The position numbers were made by a program, and so were the translations under genes. A DNA stretch of 64,000 bases from Symsagittifera roscoffensis (taxonomy: Eukaryota; Xenacoelomorpha; Acoela; Convolutidae), in contig NC_087065.1 of NCBI RefSeq assembly GCF_963678635.1, positions 73,729,345 to 73,793,344 on the forward strand, in the 5' to 3' direction. Below are positions 33,801-47,900 of the stretch, in pieces (positions within the stretch are counted from its first letter, which is position 1; each line of letters starts with the position of its first letter). The notes below the pieces were generated by a model that saw only the letters and a program-made list of their open reading frames with translations, was not told where the DNA came from and did no database searches.

Positions 33801-36800
33801 GCGTTGCTATGTGATCGACCTCGGTTCCCCTGGTTACTACCAAAACGTCGTCAATGAAAACATGCGCTTGCGGAAATTCGGACAGGATACAATCCATTGC
33901 GCGCTGGAATTCGGCCGGCATCCTGGTAAGACTATAGAATCCGGTCTTGAACCTGTACGTACCCGTTGACCGACCTCCGATAAGAGAAAAATAACATTGT
34001 ACACTTGTCTCCGCATTTAAGGGTAACTGATCATATGCGTACGTTAGATCCATTGTTGTACAAAATATATCCCCCGGTTTCTTCTCGCTTTTCCCCACGG
34101 TGTCCATTAATTCTTCGATATTTGGCATTTTGTATTTAGTTTTATGCACTTGTTTATTTAGCTCCCTCGACTCGAGCGCTAGTTTTACCGAACCGTCTTT
34201 TTTCACTGTTATTACGATTGGCGACACAAAGTATTTATCCGAACATTCTTCCAGTTTCTCAATATGACTTTGTTTCAGTAGTTTGTCAATTTCCGGATCC
34301 ATTTTTCATGCAATGTAATTGGGACCTGTCGACCCTTCTGGTGTTAGATTCTCAAAAATTTCTGCTTGCACTTTATAATTTCTTATCTTCCCTAATTGAA
34401 AACTGCTTACTGAAGTAAGTTTGCCATGAGTCCAATTCCTCATCTTGCCGCGATTCCTCCGTTGGCTCCTCGTCAATTGACATGATCTGGTCCCCTGTCG
34501 TTTGTTGCACCAACTGTAGTCCCAACTGAGGCATCAAGTCTCTTTCTATTATAGATGGGCGGTTTTCTCCGATGACCCTTATCCTCGCGTTTATTCTCCA
34601 TCGATTTGATTCCAAAGTGACAGCTATTGTTACAATCAGTTTTAACGGGTTATTTCCATTATCCCGAAATGCATTATCCTCGTTCGACAGCGCATCTAGT
34701 TTTAGTCCCGAATCTCCAAGAGTTCATCGTGATTCCCTGATGGTGAAGATAGATATTGCGGACCTACTGTTGATCCAAACTTGACTAGTTTTCCTGTTTA
34801 TCCGAATCGGCAGTTGTGCCCCAGCAACTTTTAGCTCGGTGAATCTTTGATGCTTTACGGCCATCACCATGTAGTCCCCATCCGAACTGCTCGAGTCCCA
34901 CGAATGTACCACTGGTTTATTCCTTCTCACCCATCCGATAGAACTTGCGTGCTGGGATTCTTCCTCGTCTTCCAGATCCCCTGGATGTGGGTTGTCGTCA
35001 TTTTCACGAATCTTTCCCACTGCTCCTCGTCCTCGCCGATTTACACGCTTCTACCTGCAGTTACGTTCAAAATGTCCTAATTCACGGCAAAAATTGCAGG
35101 TGGCTCCTTTCGCTGGACATTTGTCCATATGTTCTCGCGTAAAATTCGGTTGGTCGCAGTTATAGCATCAATTGTTTTGGGTCATATCCCCCCCCCGGTT
35201 CGAACCTCGTCCATGGTACGTGCCTCTGCCCCGTTGACGACCATTTCGGAATCCTCCTCGTATAATTCCGACCGGTTCGGACTTGGTTTATATCGCTATG
35301 ATATTTGTTCTGATTCCAATCGATTCATTCCGTCGACTTCCCCTGGCAAAGCGGTGATTTGGGTTTCAGTAGGGCTTGCTGCGAAGTAGTAGTTTTTCGG
35401 GTTGATTGTGTGTTTTGCCACCATTCCCCATTGAAATCTGTTCATCAAGAACTCCCATAACATTGGCGGTTCAATGCATTTCGATGGCCAGAATCCGGTG
35501 ATACCAAGTAGATTTTTCCCCAACTTGAGACTGCTGGCTGCGACATGTTGAAAACGTGGTTCAATCAAAAAAAATTTCCGATGAGTAGTAACTTAATCTC
35601 ACAAAGTTATAGCTAAGAGTGACGACAGAGGTCAACCAAGAGTGACAGACAATGCCAAGTTCAGCACCTGCCAATAGACTAATTAGCACCATATTTGACA
35701 ACTGATTGACGGATAGAACTTAGACTCCCATGAATTGAATTAGCACTGTACGACACGTGTTAAATTGGTATACATATGATCTTACGATGCCAAATATGAC
35801 AAAACATATGTTGATAACAGATAACAGCTAGCTTGTTGAAAATGCCAAGTTTCATTGAATTATGTCTACGTAAAACAGTTTTCCAAGCTTGAAAATCAAA
35901 CTTGGGGAAAAATTTGAGATGTTGACGTACAAAATAAAGAAAAACTCAAATGTCAACGTCCTACATACCGCACAAACAATATTCCCCACTACCACCGGCG
36001 AAACTTAACAAGTGTATTTTTGTTCACATGGCCTGATTGCTTCAAAAATTGTCATGCAGTTTGTTAAAGCCAAGTCAAACATACTTGGTCACCAGAATTA
36101 ACCTTCCAAAGCCCCTCGTTACACCTTAAAATGCCTGTTATTTTTTTGTGATAAAATAAAAAAACAATAAAATTTACTTAAAAAATTTTGTATGTTATAC
36201 TGGGTAAACACATGATCTCACGATATCACGTATGAGAAAAAATCTGTCCAAAGTAGCTAGGTTTTTCAATATGCCAAGTCTCGTTAAGTTATGTAAACGT
36301 AAAACAGTTTCCCCAAACTGATGAAATTCAAATGCAGGGGAAACTTTGAGACGTCAACAAAAAACATAAAACTGAACCCTTTAAAGTTCAACGTCCTATA
36401 TGTTGCACTAACTCTTTTTTCCCCATGGCCACCTGCCAAATTGTTCAAGTAATTTTTGCTCACATGGTCTGATTGCTTCAAAAATTGCGCTGCGGATTGT
36501 TAAAGCCAAGAAAACTGTGAAAAATGCACGTTCAATACCTTAAATTCACTGAATCTAGATTGACTGTTTTAGTCGTAACGGTTAGCAACAATAACTCAAA
36601 ACATCAAAACATACACCGACTTAACTAAGATTAGCAGGTACTTAATCAATTGTTAGCCGCACCAAACACATGGCCAAAACCAATGGCGCCAAACAACATA
36701 ATATAGTTAAGGACTAGTAATAAAATATATATGACATTCCCTCAACGATCATTTTTTAAACAAACGTTTTAAAAATTATCTGAGGGATAAATGTTTGAGT

Positions 36801-39800
36801 TTTAGACCCGCAGTGGTCCACCCTCTCCCTGGGCATAAAATTTAAGTTTAAATAGTTTTGTTTTCATTTCCCTTCACCCCATCTTCCAAATCTTGTCCTC
36901 CTGCTTAGATTGTGTCCCGCTCTCTGTCTTCCTCTCCTTTGGTTGTTCTCACTTTGAATATGCTGTCTATCATAACACCGCCGAATTTGGATACCGCCGT
37001 TCGCTTTCTGGTACTTTTCCTTGATCCTGTCCCATCTTGGATTCTGATTCCTGGCTAGAATACGATACAAGCCGTAGACGTCGCCCTCGCTCCCCTTTCT
37101 TCTTTGCTTGTTCTTCCGGCTGTCCTTTGTTTCTCACATTCAGCCCACTTCTCCCTTGTTCAGTGTTCATGGTTTGGACTTCAGTGTCCACTCCCTTGGA
37201 CGTTGGCACGCCGCTTCCTTCGGATAAATTTGGATTTTCCGCTAAGCCCTCTGCATCTTTCGACACCTTTGGTGCACTCAATTCCACGGCCCGATCGGAT
37301 GCAACTGTTGTTTGCCCTGCGTATCGTGAAATCGTTATTGGCTCGTACTCCGAATCCGAGTCTGCTTCCTCCGCAGAATCCCGAGTTTGTGATATTTCTC
37401 GCGTTCTAATTTCGGCTGTACTTTGTGTACTTGTCCCCGCCGCCTGTTCGTTTTGAGGTTGTTTTAATTCCGCCCGACGTTTCAGTGCACTCATAGCGGG
37501 AGGTGGTAGTGTGATTTGGATCGCACTTTTCTGCGCGTTGGGCTTGAGGCCTTTCACAGCAACTCCACTTTTCCTAAGTACAGAGCCATTTGCTAAGGTT
37601 AGAGTATGCTTAGATTCGCTAACTCCTTTCTGATTTATGGGTCTATACCTTTTATTACTGTCCTTTAGTCGTTGGAGCAATAGCTCCGTCCGCTTGCTTG
37701 GCTGCTTGGGCTTGCCCCCCATAGTTTGTTTCACGTCAACCATTGGTGTTCCATCCGCCGCTGAAACTAGTTGCTCTTGTGCCAGTCGTCTAGGGTGGCT
37801 CATGTGTTCGACGTCATACTCAACGTCAGACCGTTCTTCCCAATCAGTTGCCATAGGTTGGGGAATCTTCTGATTTCGTGGGTTCGTCGAATCTAAATAG
37901 GCAAATTTTTGTTTCAACACTCTGTCCCAATTGAGATTTTGCAAGGTCGGCTTTTTCGTGAGATTTCGAAGGACCGTATTTGCGTCCCTGCCGTGATGAG
38001 CTTCAAACGGCGATATCTTAAGTGTAGCATTCGGAGCAAATCTCAGGGCACTCAACGCTCGTTCTATCATTGATTCTAAATTTCCGCTATCTTTTTCTTT
38101 TGCGTAAGTTAAAACAAAATTTTTCAGGCTGCCAATTGTACGCTCGACACATCCGGTAGCACGGTGGTCATTCACGGGTGAATATATTATTTCTATTCCT
38201 TCGGAATTGCAAAATGATTTAACCGCCTTCGATGTAAAACTCGATCCTTGGTCCATAAAAATTTTCCTAGGGACACCATGTTGAGATATGTATTGCTTAA
38301 TAAACCTAAGGACCTTCTCGCTTTTATTATTCCCGCAGATCATTGCGGAGGGCCAGCGTGAGAATCGATCAACCGCTACCAAAACGTATTTACTCGATTC
38401 ATTTAGATATCTAATCGGGCCCCAAAAATCTAGCTGTAGGCATTCATTTGGCTCCCGTGGTTCATAGACTTTCCCAATGTCACTTTTAGCGCATAATGGT
38501 TTAAGGCTTTAACCTGCATCCGTGCATTCCTTGCATCCATCCGCAGCTGCAACTAAACTCCGGTGGAGATAGGGGAACCAGACGTGCCTTGCTGCATCGA
38601 ACATGTTCGAGCGCCCGTGGTGAAAAAAATGGATTCGGTTAACCACTGCATTCCTGAGTGGTATGGGGATGACGAGTCGTTAGTCTATCCACAGGCAATT
38701 CTCCCGCACATGGAAATCGTGTGCGTGCTGTCCGAGGTAGGCACTCATTACTCTGACCTTCTTCTCCAACTCCGGGTCCTTACTTTCCACCCATTCTTTT
38801 ATCGCCCGCATCTGAGGGTCCCCTTTATAATTCGCCTCGATTAGTTTAAGGTTGAACAATTCCGGCAATGCACTGCTTTTTCGGGCGATCTTACAGTCCC
38901 GGGGAATCACCGACATAATCACATTTCCTCCCGCTGGATATGCCGCTGGAAATAATTCGCCTCCGAATGCCGAAAGAATGGAAATTACCGTGTTGCATCG
39001 GATGTCCCTAGTATTTTTTGTCTCCGCCTCCAGTCGTGCATCTACTATCTCCACCTCACTTCTACGGCCGCTCGTAATCTCTGGGTGTTTTAACAATAAT
39101 TTATTTAACTTCTTTAAGTTTATTGATGTCATTGTAGAAGTATTTGTTTGAGTAAAAAGAGAATTACTGTTTACAGTGGAATTAATATCAGACTCACGTA
39201 GTTTGCATTCCGTAATTGATTTCACAATTTTCGCGCCTTCACGGTCATTGCACTTAGCTATACGTTTTACTGGCTTCTGATTGGTTGGCCGACGGTCACG
39301 CGTTTTGACGCCCTCTTCTGATGGAGATTTAATTCGATTATTTCAAACTTGTATATCTTTAGCTGAAACAATTGATTCCTTTGGTGCTTTGATAATCCCT
39401 TTATTGGTATTAATGTAACCGAGTGAATTGGTAATTGAATGCAGTTTAGTAACCGTGAAAGTGTTATCATAGAGACTAACTCTTGTTGCTTCCCCCACCG
39501 GATGCCTTGATAGATAATCCGCCAGGCCAATTTTAGCCCCCGGCATATGTTCAATGACAAAATCAAAGGGTATAACTCGATCAATCCAACGAGTCAACCG
39601 ACTGAACATAGTTTTGTTTTTCTTATTATTTCCATTCAATAATGATACTAAAGCCTTGTGATCTGTCACTACAGTAAATTTCCGCCCGAAAATGTAATTT
39701 CTGAAATATTCGGAGCCCCAAACTACGGCCAGCATTTCTAGCTCATTTGTCGAATATTTCTTTTCGGCCGCATTTAGAAAACGAGACGCAAATGATATAG

Positions 39801-42800
39801 GGCGCCAACCCTCGGCGCCTAATTGTTCGAGTACAGACCCCAACCCAATATGGCTCGCGTTGCACACGATTCGAATGTCTTTATGCACATCGAAATGCTT
39901 AAATTCGACTATGTTCGCAACTTACTTTTTAAGCGATTCAAACGCTGTTTGGCAGTCAGTTGTCCATACGAATTCGTTTTTCTTACTAAGTAATGGACGT
40001 AAGGGCGCCGAAGTTTCAGCCAACGCAGGTAAAATTTGTGAAGGCTATGGATTGACCCCATGAACGACTTCAATTGTGAGAGCGTCCTCGGGGCGGCTAA
40101 TTTGTCAATCGGATCTGTTTTCCGCACCATTGGTGTAATCCTTGATTTTGTAATTCGGTGGCCTAACCATTCGCAAGTATTTTTCGCAAATTGACATTTT
40201 TCTAGTTTCAAAGCCATATTTTCTTTATCTAGTTTCGCTAAAATCTTCTCCACAAGGGCAATATGTTCAATCTTGGTACCTTTTGAAATTACTAAGATAT
40301 CATCAATGAAAGCATGTGCACAAGGAAGTTCAGCCAAAATAGCATCCATGACACGTTGAAATTCCGCCGGCATGGTTGTCAATCCATAGAATCCTGTCTT
40401 GAAGCGATATGTACCGGTGGAACTGCCTCCCACCAAAGAAAAATCACAATGTTTGCTAGTATTTTCATTCAAAGGAAATTGTCCGTATGCGTACGTGAGA
40501 TCCATCGTTGTAAAAAAAACATCCCCTTGTTTACGTTCGCTGATCGATTGTCCTACAATGTCCATTAGTTCTTCAATATTGGGCATTTGATATTTATTTT
40601 TATGTACTTGCTTGTTCAATTCTCTCGATTCTAGTGCAAGTTTTACCGAACCATCCTTTTTCACTGTGATGACGATCGGTGAGACAAAATATTTATCTGA
40701 ACATTCTTCCAATTTTTGAATGTGACCCTGTCCCAAAAGTTTGTCAATTTCCTTATCAACTTTTTCTTGTAATGTTATGGGCACTCGCCTACCCTTTTGT
40801 TGACTTGGAGTTAAATTATTGAAGAATTCGGCCTGCACTTTGTAATTACGGATACGCCCTACCCTGCGAAAAAGATGGTGAAATTGCTTACGAAAATGTT
40901 TCTGTCAATCGTCCAAGTCATTGTCCGTCTCCACAGTTCCTTCCTGTGAATGTATGCTGTTTACCCCTTTTCGTCGGTGGTGCTTGGACCAACATCAGTC
41001 CTAGTGCTGGCATTAAATCCCTGCCGATAGTAGACGGTCTGCACCCTCCGATGACGTTGATATCCGCCGAGCTAGTCCATCCGTTGGAAGGAAGCGTGAC
41101 TTGCATCTTCCCCAGGAATTTCAACGGGTTGTTGCCGTAGTCGCAAAACTGGTCGTCTTTCGGATCCAGCGGTTTCAAATGTACGTTAGCTATACCCAGG
41201 GTACGTTACCCAATGGTAAAGATAGATATTGGCGAGCCACTATCAATCCAGGCTTGAGTTGCCGTACCATTGATCTTTAATGCTAGCTTTGCCCCCGCGA
41301 CTCTCAATTCTTCTTCCTCCTTCCGCCGGATTGACATAACTACATACTACGTTGAACTATCCGAATCCCAACCATGTGCCGGTGCCTTTGAATCGGTTAC
41401 CCATCCAACGGAACTTCCGTAGTTGGATACACTCTCCTCCGGATAATCTTGCTCAATCCCGCCATCGGTGCCGTCCTCATTTATCATGCCCACTCGACCC
41501 CTATTCGTTGATCGACGTCCTCTACAAGTGCGCTCGTAATGCCCATTTTTCTTGCAAAAATTGCAGGTTGCATTTCTTGCTGGACACTTTGGAATGTGAT
41601 CCGGGGTAAAACCACTCTGGTCACAATTATAGCACTTGCGATCTGCTCCTCCACGACCCCTTGTGCCTCCTCTGCCAAATCCACGTCCACCTCTTTGAAA
41701 TGGTCGGCGATAACCTCCTCTGATTGCGCTTATTGGCTCCGCTTTAATTTGTAATGACCCCACTGGTGCTGCGGTAAGTCCCCCACCGAATGCTTTATAC
41801 AATTTGGCGTACTTGTCACCCCGCTCGTATGACAAAGCAATTCGAAAGACCTCATCTGGCGTCTTAGTTGAACGACATAGTTCCGTTTGGGCCTCCTTAT
41901 TGGACATATTAACTATAAATACGTCACGTAACACGCGTCGTTCCAGTGCCCCCAAGGAGCATCTAGCGGCTAGTCCACACAACACGGAATGAAACTCTTC
42001 CAACGTTTCCCCGTCACGTTGTTTTCGAGAGAGTAGCTGGTACGTTTCGAACGTTTCGTTTCTTTCCTTCCTGAAGACACTCTCAAATTCATCCAAAACC
42101 CGAGGATATCGGGTAGTCGCCAGGTCCAAATGGGGTTTTCGGTTATGTAATTCGTCCTTTCCACGTTCCCCCAAGCACAAGTAAAGGTTAGAGATTAATG
42201 TCTGCTCCGCTTCCAAACGATTTTTCCCACTCACCTCCTCTGGCAGGTCTGTAATTTGCGCCGCGGTTAGCGTCCGATCAAAATAGAATGCCGTCGGATT
42301 GAATGAGTGTTTTGCTATTACACCCCATGTAAAACGTGTAATCCAATGCTCCCACAGCATCGGTGCTTCCGTACATTTACTCGGCCAAAATGCCGTAATT
42401 CCCACTGGATTTTTTCCTGATCCCGCGCTTTGTCCTGCTTGCTGCGCCATGTGAAAAATGCACGTTCAATATCTTAATTTCACTGAATCTAGACTGACTG
42501 TTTTAGTCGTAACGGTTAGCAACAATAACTCAAAACATACACCGACTTAACTAAGATTAGCAGGTACTTAATCAATTGTTAGCCGCACCAAACACATGGC
42601 CAAAACCAATGGCGCCAAACAACATAATATAGTTAAGGACTAGTAATAATATATATATGACAAAACTTTACATAGTCTTCATAATTTATAATAAAACACG
42701 GTTTTTTTAAGCAAACTCAGAAATCAATCGAAAATAATTTTCGGCGAATGAGTTGTCGGCGAATGAGGAAAGAAAGACTGAACCGCTTTTGTTGAGTAAG

Positions 42801-44853
42801 AAAAATTTGTAGCGTATGGAGAAAAAAAATTAGGACTCGAAATGGTTTTGGGTAAAAAAAAATCAAACTTGCTTTGAACTTTGTATTAAATCTTTAATTG
42901 CAGCAATTACCCCGACCAGCCATTTCAAACTGGATCAGCTAGCTCGTATTGGTTTCAACGTTTAACATCGATAAAAAAATAGTTTTTAAAAAAATGCGAG
43001 CTAAAAAAAATGCTAAAAACGTAGTACATTAACATTTGAAGAGCACCAGTTCGAGCGAATACCGAAGGCAATTCAGTGTGTTCAGAATGCCGCTAACAAT
43101 TAACTAAACAGATTTTTTCATCCATTTCGAAATTTTAAATTTATGGGGCTTATAATTTAGAAGATTGTGCTATCTGTGACAAACTTTTGCAAGGTTGAGA
43201 AGAACCATAAAATCAAGTTTCTCGAAAATAGAAAAGATTATTCCATATTTATCCATATGTCTTCCATCTTTCAGCATCGGCGGTTAATTCATAGTGATCA
43301 ATCACTACTGAAATGAAATTGCCTCTTTCTGCTTAGTTGGTTAAATGGATTACAAATTTTTCAAATGCAATTTTTCTTCTTCGGGTTTTTTGCAATTGGT
43401 AACTTTAAGTATAGTGTTCAACTTTCAGTGTTCAACTTTCACATAAATTGCTCCTGCATGAGTCCTAACATAAACTGCGTACCATTCAGCAATTGTTCAA
43501 ATTGGTTGCTTAGTGTACCATACAATAAAACCCGATGTCATGGCAGAAAAGTATCTCAGGAAAATTTTTGTTAAAAATATGTTTTGTTTAGAAGAAAGTA
43601 TTGGAATAAAGATGTTTTCGAGAGAAATTACTTTCAGAGAGACCAGTTTAAGCCAACCAAATAGTGGTTTCAAACAAAATCTTTTTATAGCCAGCGGCTT
43701 CTTTTTTCAAATATTGAAACTTATTGTTCCGACTTTCGATACGAAAGTAACGGAATATTTGTGCTCGGGTGGGTTTTTTTTTCTTCAGACAAATTTCGAC
43801 TTTTTAACTAGCCATTTTTGACAAAAATTTTTTGAATCATTCAAAAACTATTGTTGTCCTGAGCTTAAATTTGAGAAGATATTTCACCTGTGACCATTTT
43901 TTGTAAAGTTATGGGGGTTTAAAGATTGCCATTTTGGCCAATTTGTGACAATTAACGCGCGATATATTTCGCGCTATTAACGCGTAAGCCGAGATTTAAT
44001 CCGTCTAAGAAATCGTTTCAAATTGGTTTAACGAAGCTTATTTACCATAATTGATTTGTTACAAGGAGCGAAATCTATCCTATTGTACTTTATATGGCGT
44101 GTGGGAGGATGTTTTTAATTTAAAAAACTTCAAATTTTAGAGAAAAAAAATTTCCATTTTATTTTATTACATTTAATTTTTTTTTTGTCTTATTACTGCT
44201 CCATAAACCTCAAAAGGCAGTCGGAACATTCAGGGCTTCGCCCTGATACGAGTAGTCTTGTTGTTCCGACTTTCGATACGAAAGTAACGGAATATTTGTG
44301 CTCGGGGTGGGTTTTTTTTCTTCAGACAAATTTCGACTTTTTAACTAGCCAAATTTGACGGAATTTTTCTTTTATATCATTCGAAAGGTATTGTTGTCCG
44401 AGCTCAAATTTGAAAAGATATTTCACCTGTGATCTTTTTTCGTAAAGTTATGGGGATTTAAAGATTGCCATTTTGGCCAATTTGGGACAATTAACGCCTA
44501 AGCGGAGATTTAATCGGTCTTAGAAATCGTTCCAAATTGGTTTAACGAAGCTTATTTGCCATAATTGAATTGTTACAAGTAGCGAAATCTATCCTTTTGT
44601 ACTTTATAAGGCGTGTGGGGGGATAGTTTTTATTTTAAAAATTTCAAATTTAAAAAAAAATTTCATTTTGTTTTATTACTTTGAACTTTTTAATGTTATT
44701 ACTGCTCCATAAACCTTAATAGGCAGTCGGAACATTCAGGGCTTCGCCCTGATACGAGCAGTCTTGTTTAATTTATGATCATTTTCAGTAAAACTTAAGG
44801 GCTAGAAAGTTAACCAATTCGACCAAACTTTGAAAAAGTTTACGCGCTTTTCA

Positions 44854-44914
<61 letters not shown>

Positions 44915-47900
44915 TTGTAAGACCGAACTATCATTACGTGCCGTACTATCCTCATAACAAAGTTTTTCGAAATTGATCTGAGGGTGGAAACCCAGATAAA
45001 ATCGTCTAAAAATCCTGCGAAATACAATTAAAAAATCAAACAAAAGTCTAGTATAATTAAATTTTTTGGGCGTTGTTAGTTAAAAATTTCAATCGGTATG
45101 TGAGTAACAGTCTGACTATGGAAACCAACAACCCGCGATTGATTATTGAATAGTGTACGTTTGATGATAAAATATATTAGGTGTGGTTGAGAAGATATTT
45201 TCTGCTGTGTCAGGTAAAAATGCATTTGTTCTGTAATGATTTGAACAATGTTTTCGAAAATCCCTGAAATTGTTTAGTTTTTTAAATTAGGTCGTCTCAT
45301 ATATCTTGCCTTCTAGAATCAGCAATTTTTATTTTTTTATTTTTCAGCGAAATAATGGGTTTGAGAAAACAATAATCATATATAAGCGTCATATATAAGC
45401 GCGTTTACCTTAAAAAAGGGTTATTTTGGCTTTTTAATCGATCAAAAATTACGCTGAAACTACCAAGTTAATTTATGAGAAAATTGTGCCAAAAGAAGCC
45501 TCTTACACAGGCCAGCAATATTCTAGAGAAATTAAATTTTCAAAAATTTACGTAACATGTTTTAAATTTGTTTTTAGCAACAGATTTTGTTTTTATATTG
45601 TAAAAATGAATCTTACACGCACAGGCCAATAGAATCTTAGAAGGGTCAAAATCCCAAAAACTTATATACGAGAATATATTTTTGGTTCATAACCAAAAAA
45701 AGGTCATTTTAAACAAAATTTCAAACTTTGTTCATTTTGTCCAGATAATTTAAATCAGCACTATACTTGTTTTCAAAATTTATAATTTGTGTATGAATAT
45801 TTGAAGGGCTCTCTGAACATTCAAGACGTTGTCCTGATACGAGCAGAAGTTCAATGTTAATTACGAGATGACGTAATTGAATGAAAGCCCAAGGCTACAT
45901 AATTGATTATTTTAATGTTCACTTCATTTCATTGTTTCAACAGAAAAAAAAATAAATTATAGTTTTTAAATTTCAATTGTAAAAGTATAAAGCTAAGACT
46001 TTCATCATCCTAGCCCACCAAATAGACTAAACTAAATTCTACGGGTCTATTGTTTATTTTATTGGATTTGAACGTTGATAAATTCTCAGGACAATATAAC
46101 GAGATAGCCAAGTTTTTGACTGATGCATTTTCTTTTAAGTTCAAAGATTGCAAATTAGAGGTTGTTAATCACTTATTGTTTTTTTAATCTGTTCCCTAAA
46201 AATATGGCCGCATAAATCTAAAACATGAGCGCATAATCTATAAACTATCAATGGACATTAATTTGGCATATTAAAGTTGAACCCATATTGAAAATAACTT
46301 CAAAGATTGTCGACAAATTATAGCAGTTTTTAATCAAATTTCAAAGTAACCAACTTTTTTGGTGTTCTCATAGAATTTAATCATCGTTCTTTTTTGACGC
46401 GCTTACAAACAGATTGAAAAAATAAGACTTTTCGCAGTACGAAATTACGTTTTTAATTTCATTCACTTAATGCAAAAACTGCAAAAACAAACGTAACAGT
46501 CACTGACTTTCATGTTCACACTTCCTTCCATTTTTTCACAAAAAAAGTGACCAATTTGTGACTAATTTTTAGACCGTGCTATGTTCACGACATCTTTTCA
46601 GGATCAAGCTAAAATCTTCCAACCCTTGATTTAATTTGTATTTTGCTGCGTTGAAACTGCTCGTTTCTGGTTGGCTTCGTGTCTCTTTTTCCTGCCCCCC
46701 CCCCCCCACCTCGCGTGATCATCGATTTTATGGTGTAACTAGTGGGTTTACAAGTTAAAATATGAAGAACAAATATGTTTGTCATAGATAGCTAAGTTAT
46801 TCTGCATGACAATTTTCAAATTAATCGGATAACGCAAAAAAAATATATTTTTTTTTAGAAAATCTCAGGCGGTGGAAAAGGAAAAAGAGCCGGCTTCGTT
46901 TCTGGTTACTACTTAGAGTTAGGCCCCACTTCGAACCAAGTTGACAAGTTTGCAAAAAAACGATAAAGTTGTAGGTATATGTGATAGGTGGTAGGTGGGC
47001 CAAAAAACCGAAAAATAAATTATCATTTCAACAAGCCAAAATTCAAAATTGTTACGGACCATAACAGATTAACCATGTTCCGACCATTTGAAAAACGGGG
47101 AGAATCTTATATTCGGATGTGTATTAGTTTTTTTGTTTTTACACAAAATCAGCTATCACAAATAATCATCAGTGAACGTTGAGTGATATATCAAATTAAA
47201 ACTTTTGAGTCATGATTAGAACGACAAAAAAAATTCCGATAAAACCTTCCCAGTGTCGAGAAAAACCGGTCTGAAATTTTTGATTTTTCCATTAAATTCG
47301 ATCGAATAAATCGAGCGAGCAGGCTTGCAATAGCTTATTTTGATGGCTTAAAAGCTTATAATAGCTTATATAAAGCCGTGAAATTTTAGTTTTAGTTAGT
47401 TTTTATAGTAAAGTTAGTTTTTATAGTATTTTAGTGCCTTTTTGGAATCAAACAATTCAAAAAACACTAAAAAACACCAATAAAGTTAGTTTTTATAGTA
47501 TTTTAGTGCCTTTTTGGAATCAAACAATTCAAAAAACACTAAAAAATCAAAATTTTTTTTGATTTTCTTGTGTAACACTACAAAAATTTGCGCATTTTAC
47601 AATGACTGTCCAGTATGCTTACGTTCTAGTTTTTTTGCTCAGATTCTTTCATCATACCACACCAAACAAACGACACTCAGTTGAAAAAAAATGCATTTTT
47701 TTAAGACTGTGATCGGACGACTCTGTGTTTTTTGCTCACTAACCGGCTACCCTTGTTGTTGTTATGCAATTGTTACGTCATTCTGATGTAATATCCGTAA
47801 TTCTGATTTACCATCGGGTTTAAGGTGTGGTGGTTAGTAGATATGGCTGCTTGTGGAATATCCGCCGTGTGATAATTGATAATTTGGAAAAAATCTTCAG

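Larger units (their letters stand above)
30281..35755 (-). mobile_element. Ty3/gypsy-type LTR element 1, decayed, in GILT intron 3
   Basis: The 5' LTR is at 35546-35755 and the incomplete 3' LTR at about 30281-30451. Order on the minus strand is gag, protease, reverse transcriptase, RNase H, integrase, then a basic C-terminal region. There are many frameshifts and stops. A polypurine tract GAAGGGGGAG abuts the 3' LTR (30452-30462). It is related to element 2 but clearly diverged from it. The left flank matches the TIR sequence of the 10.7-kb element, and the right flank (35756) resumes a different copy of the same repeat at 'cgtgtta'. Confidence 0.9.
36516..42662 (-). mobile_element. Ty3/gypsy-type LTR element 2, in GILT intron 3
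   Basis: 6,147 bp with LTRs at 36516-36736 and 42450-42662. Both LTRs begin TG and end CA and are nearly identical except for an 8-bp repeat difference. A 4-bp target duplication AAAC lies at 36512-36515 and 42663-42666. On the minus strand it carries a primer-binding site, gag, protease, RT, RNase H and integrase. Lesions include a stop after gag, a stop after the protease motif, a frameshift and stop at the RT/RNase H boundary, a stop before the integrase core, and an RNase H Asp-to-Asn change. It is recent but no longer autonomous. Confidence 0.95.

Noticed and set aside
44840-45043. ORF containing a run of Ile-Tyr
   Set aside because: Translation of the (TA)n microsatellite.
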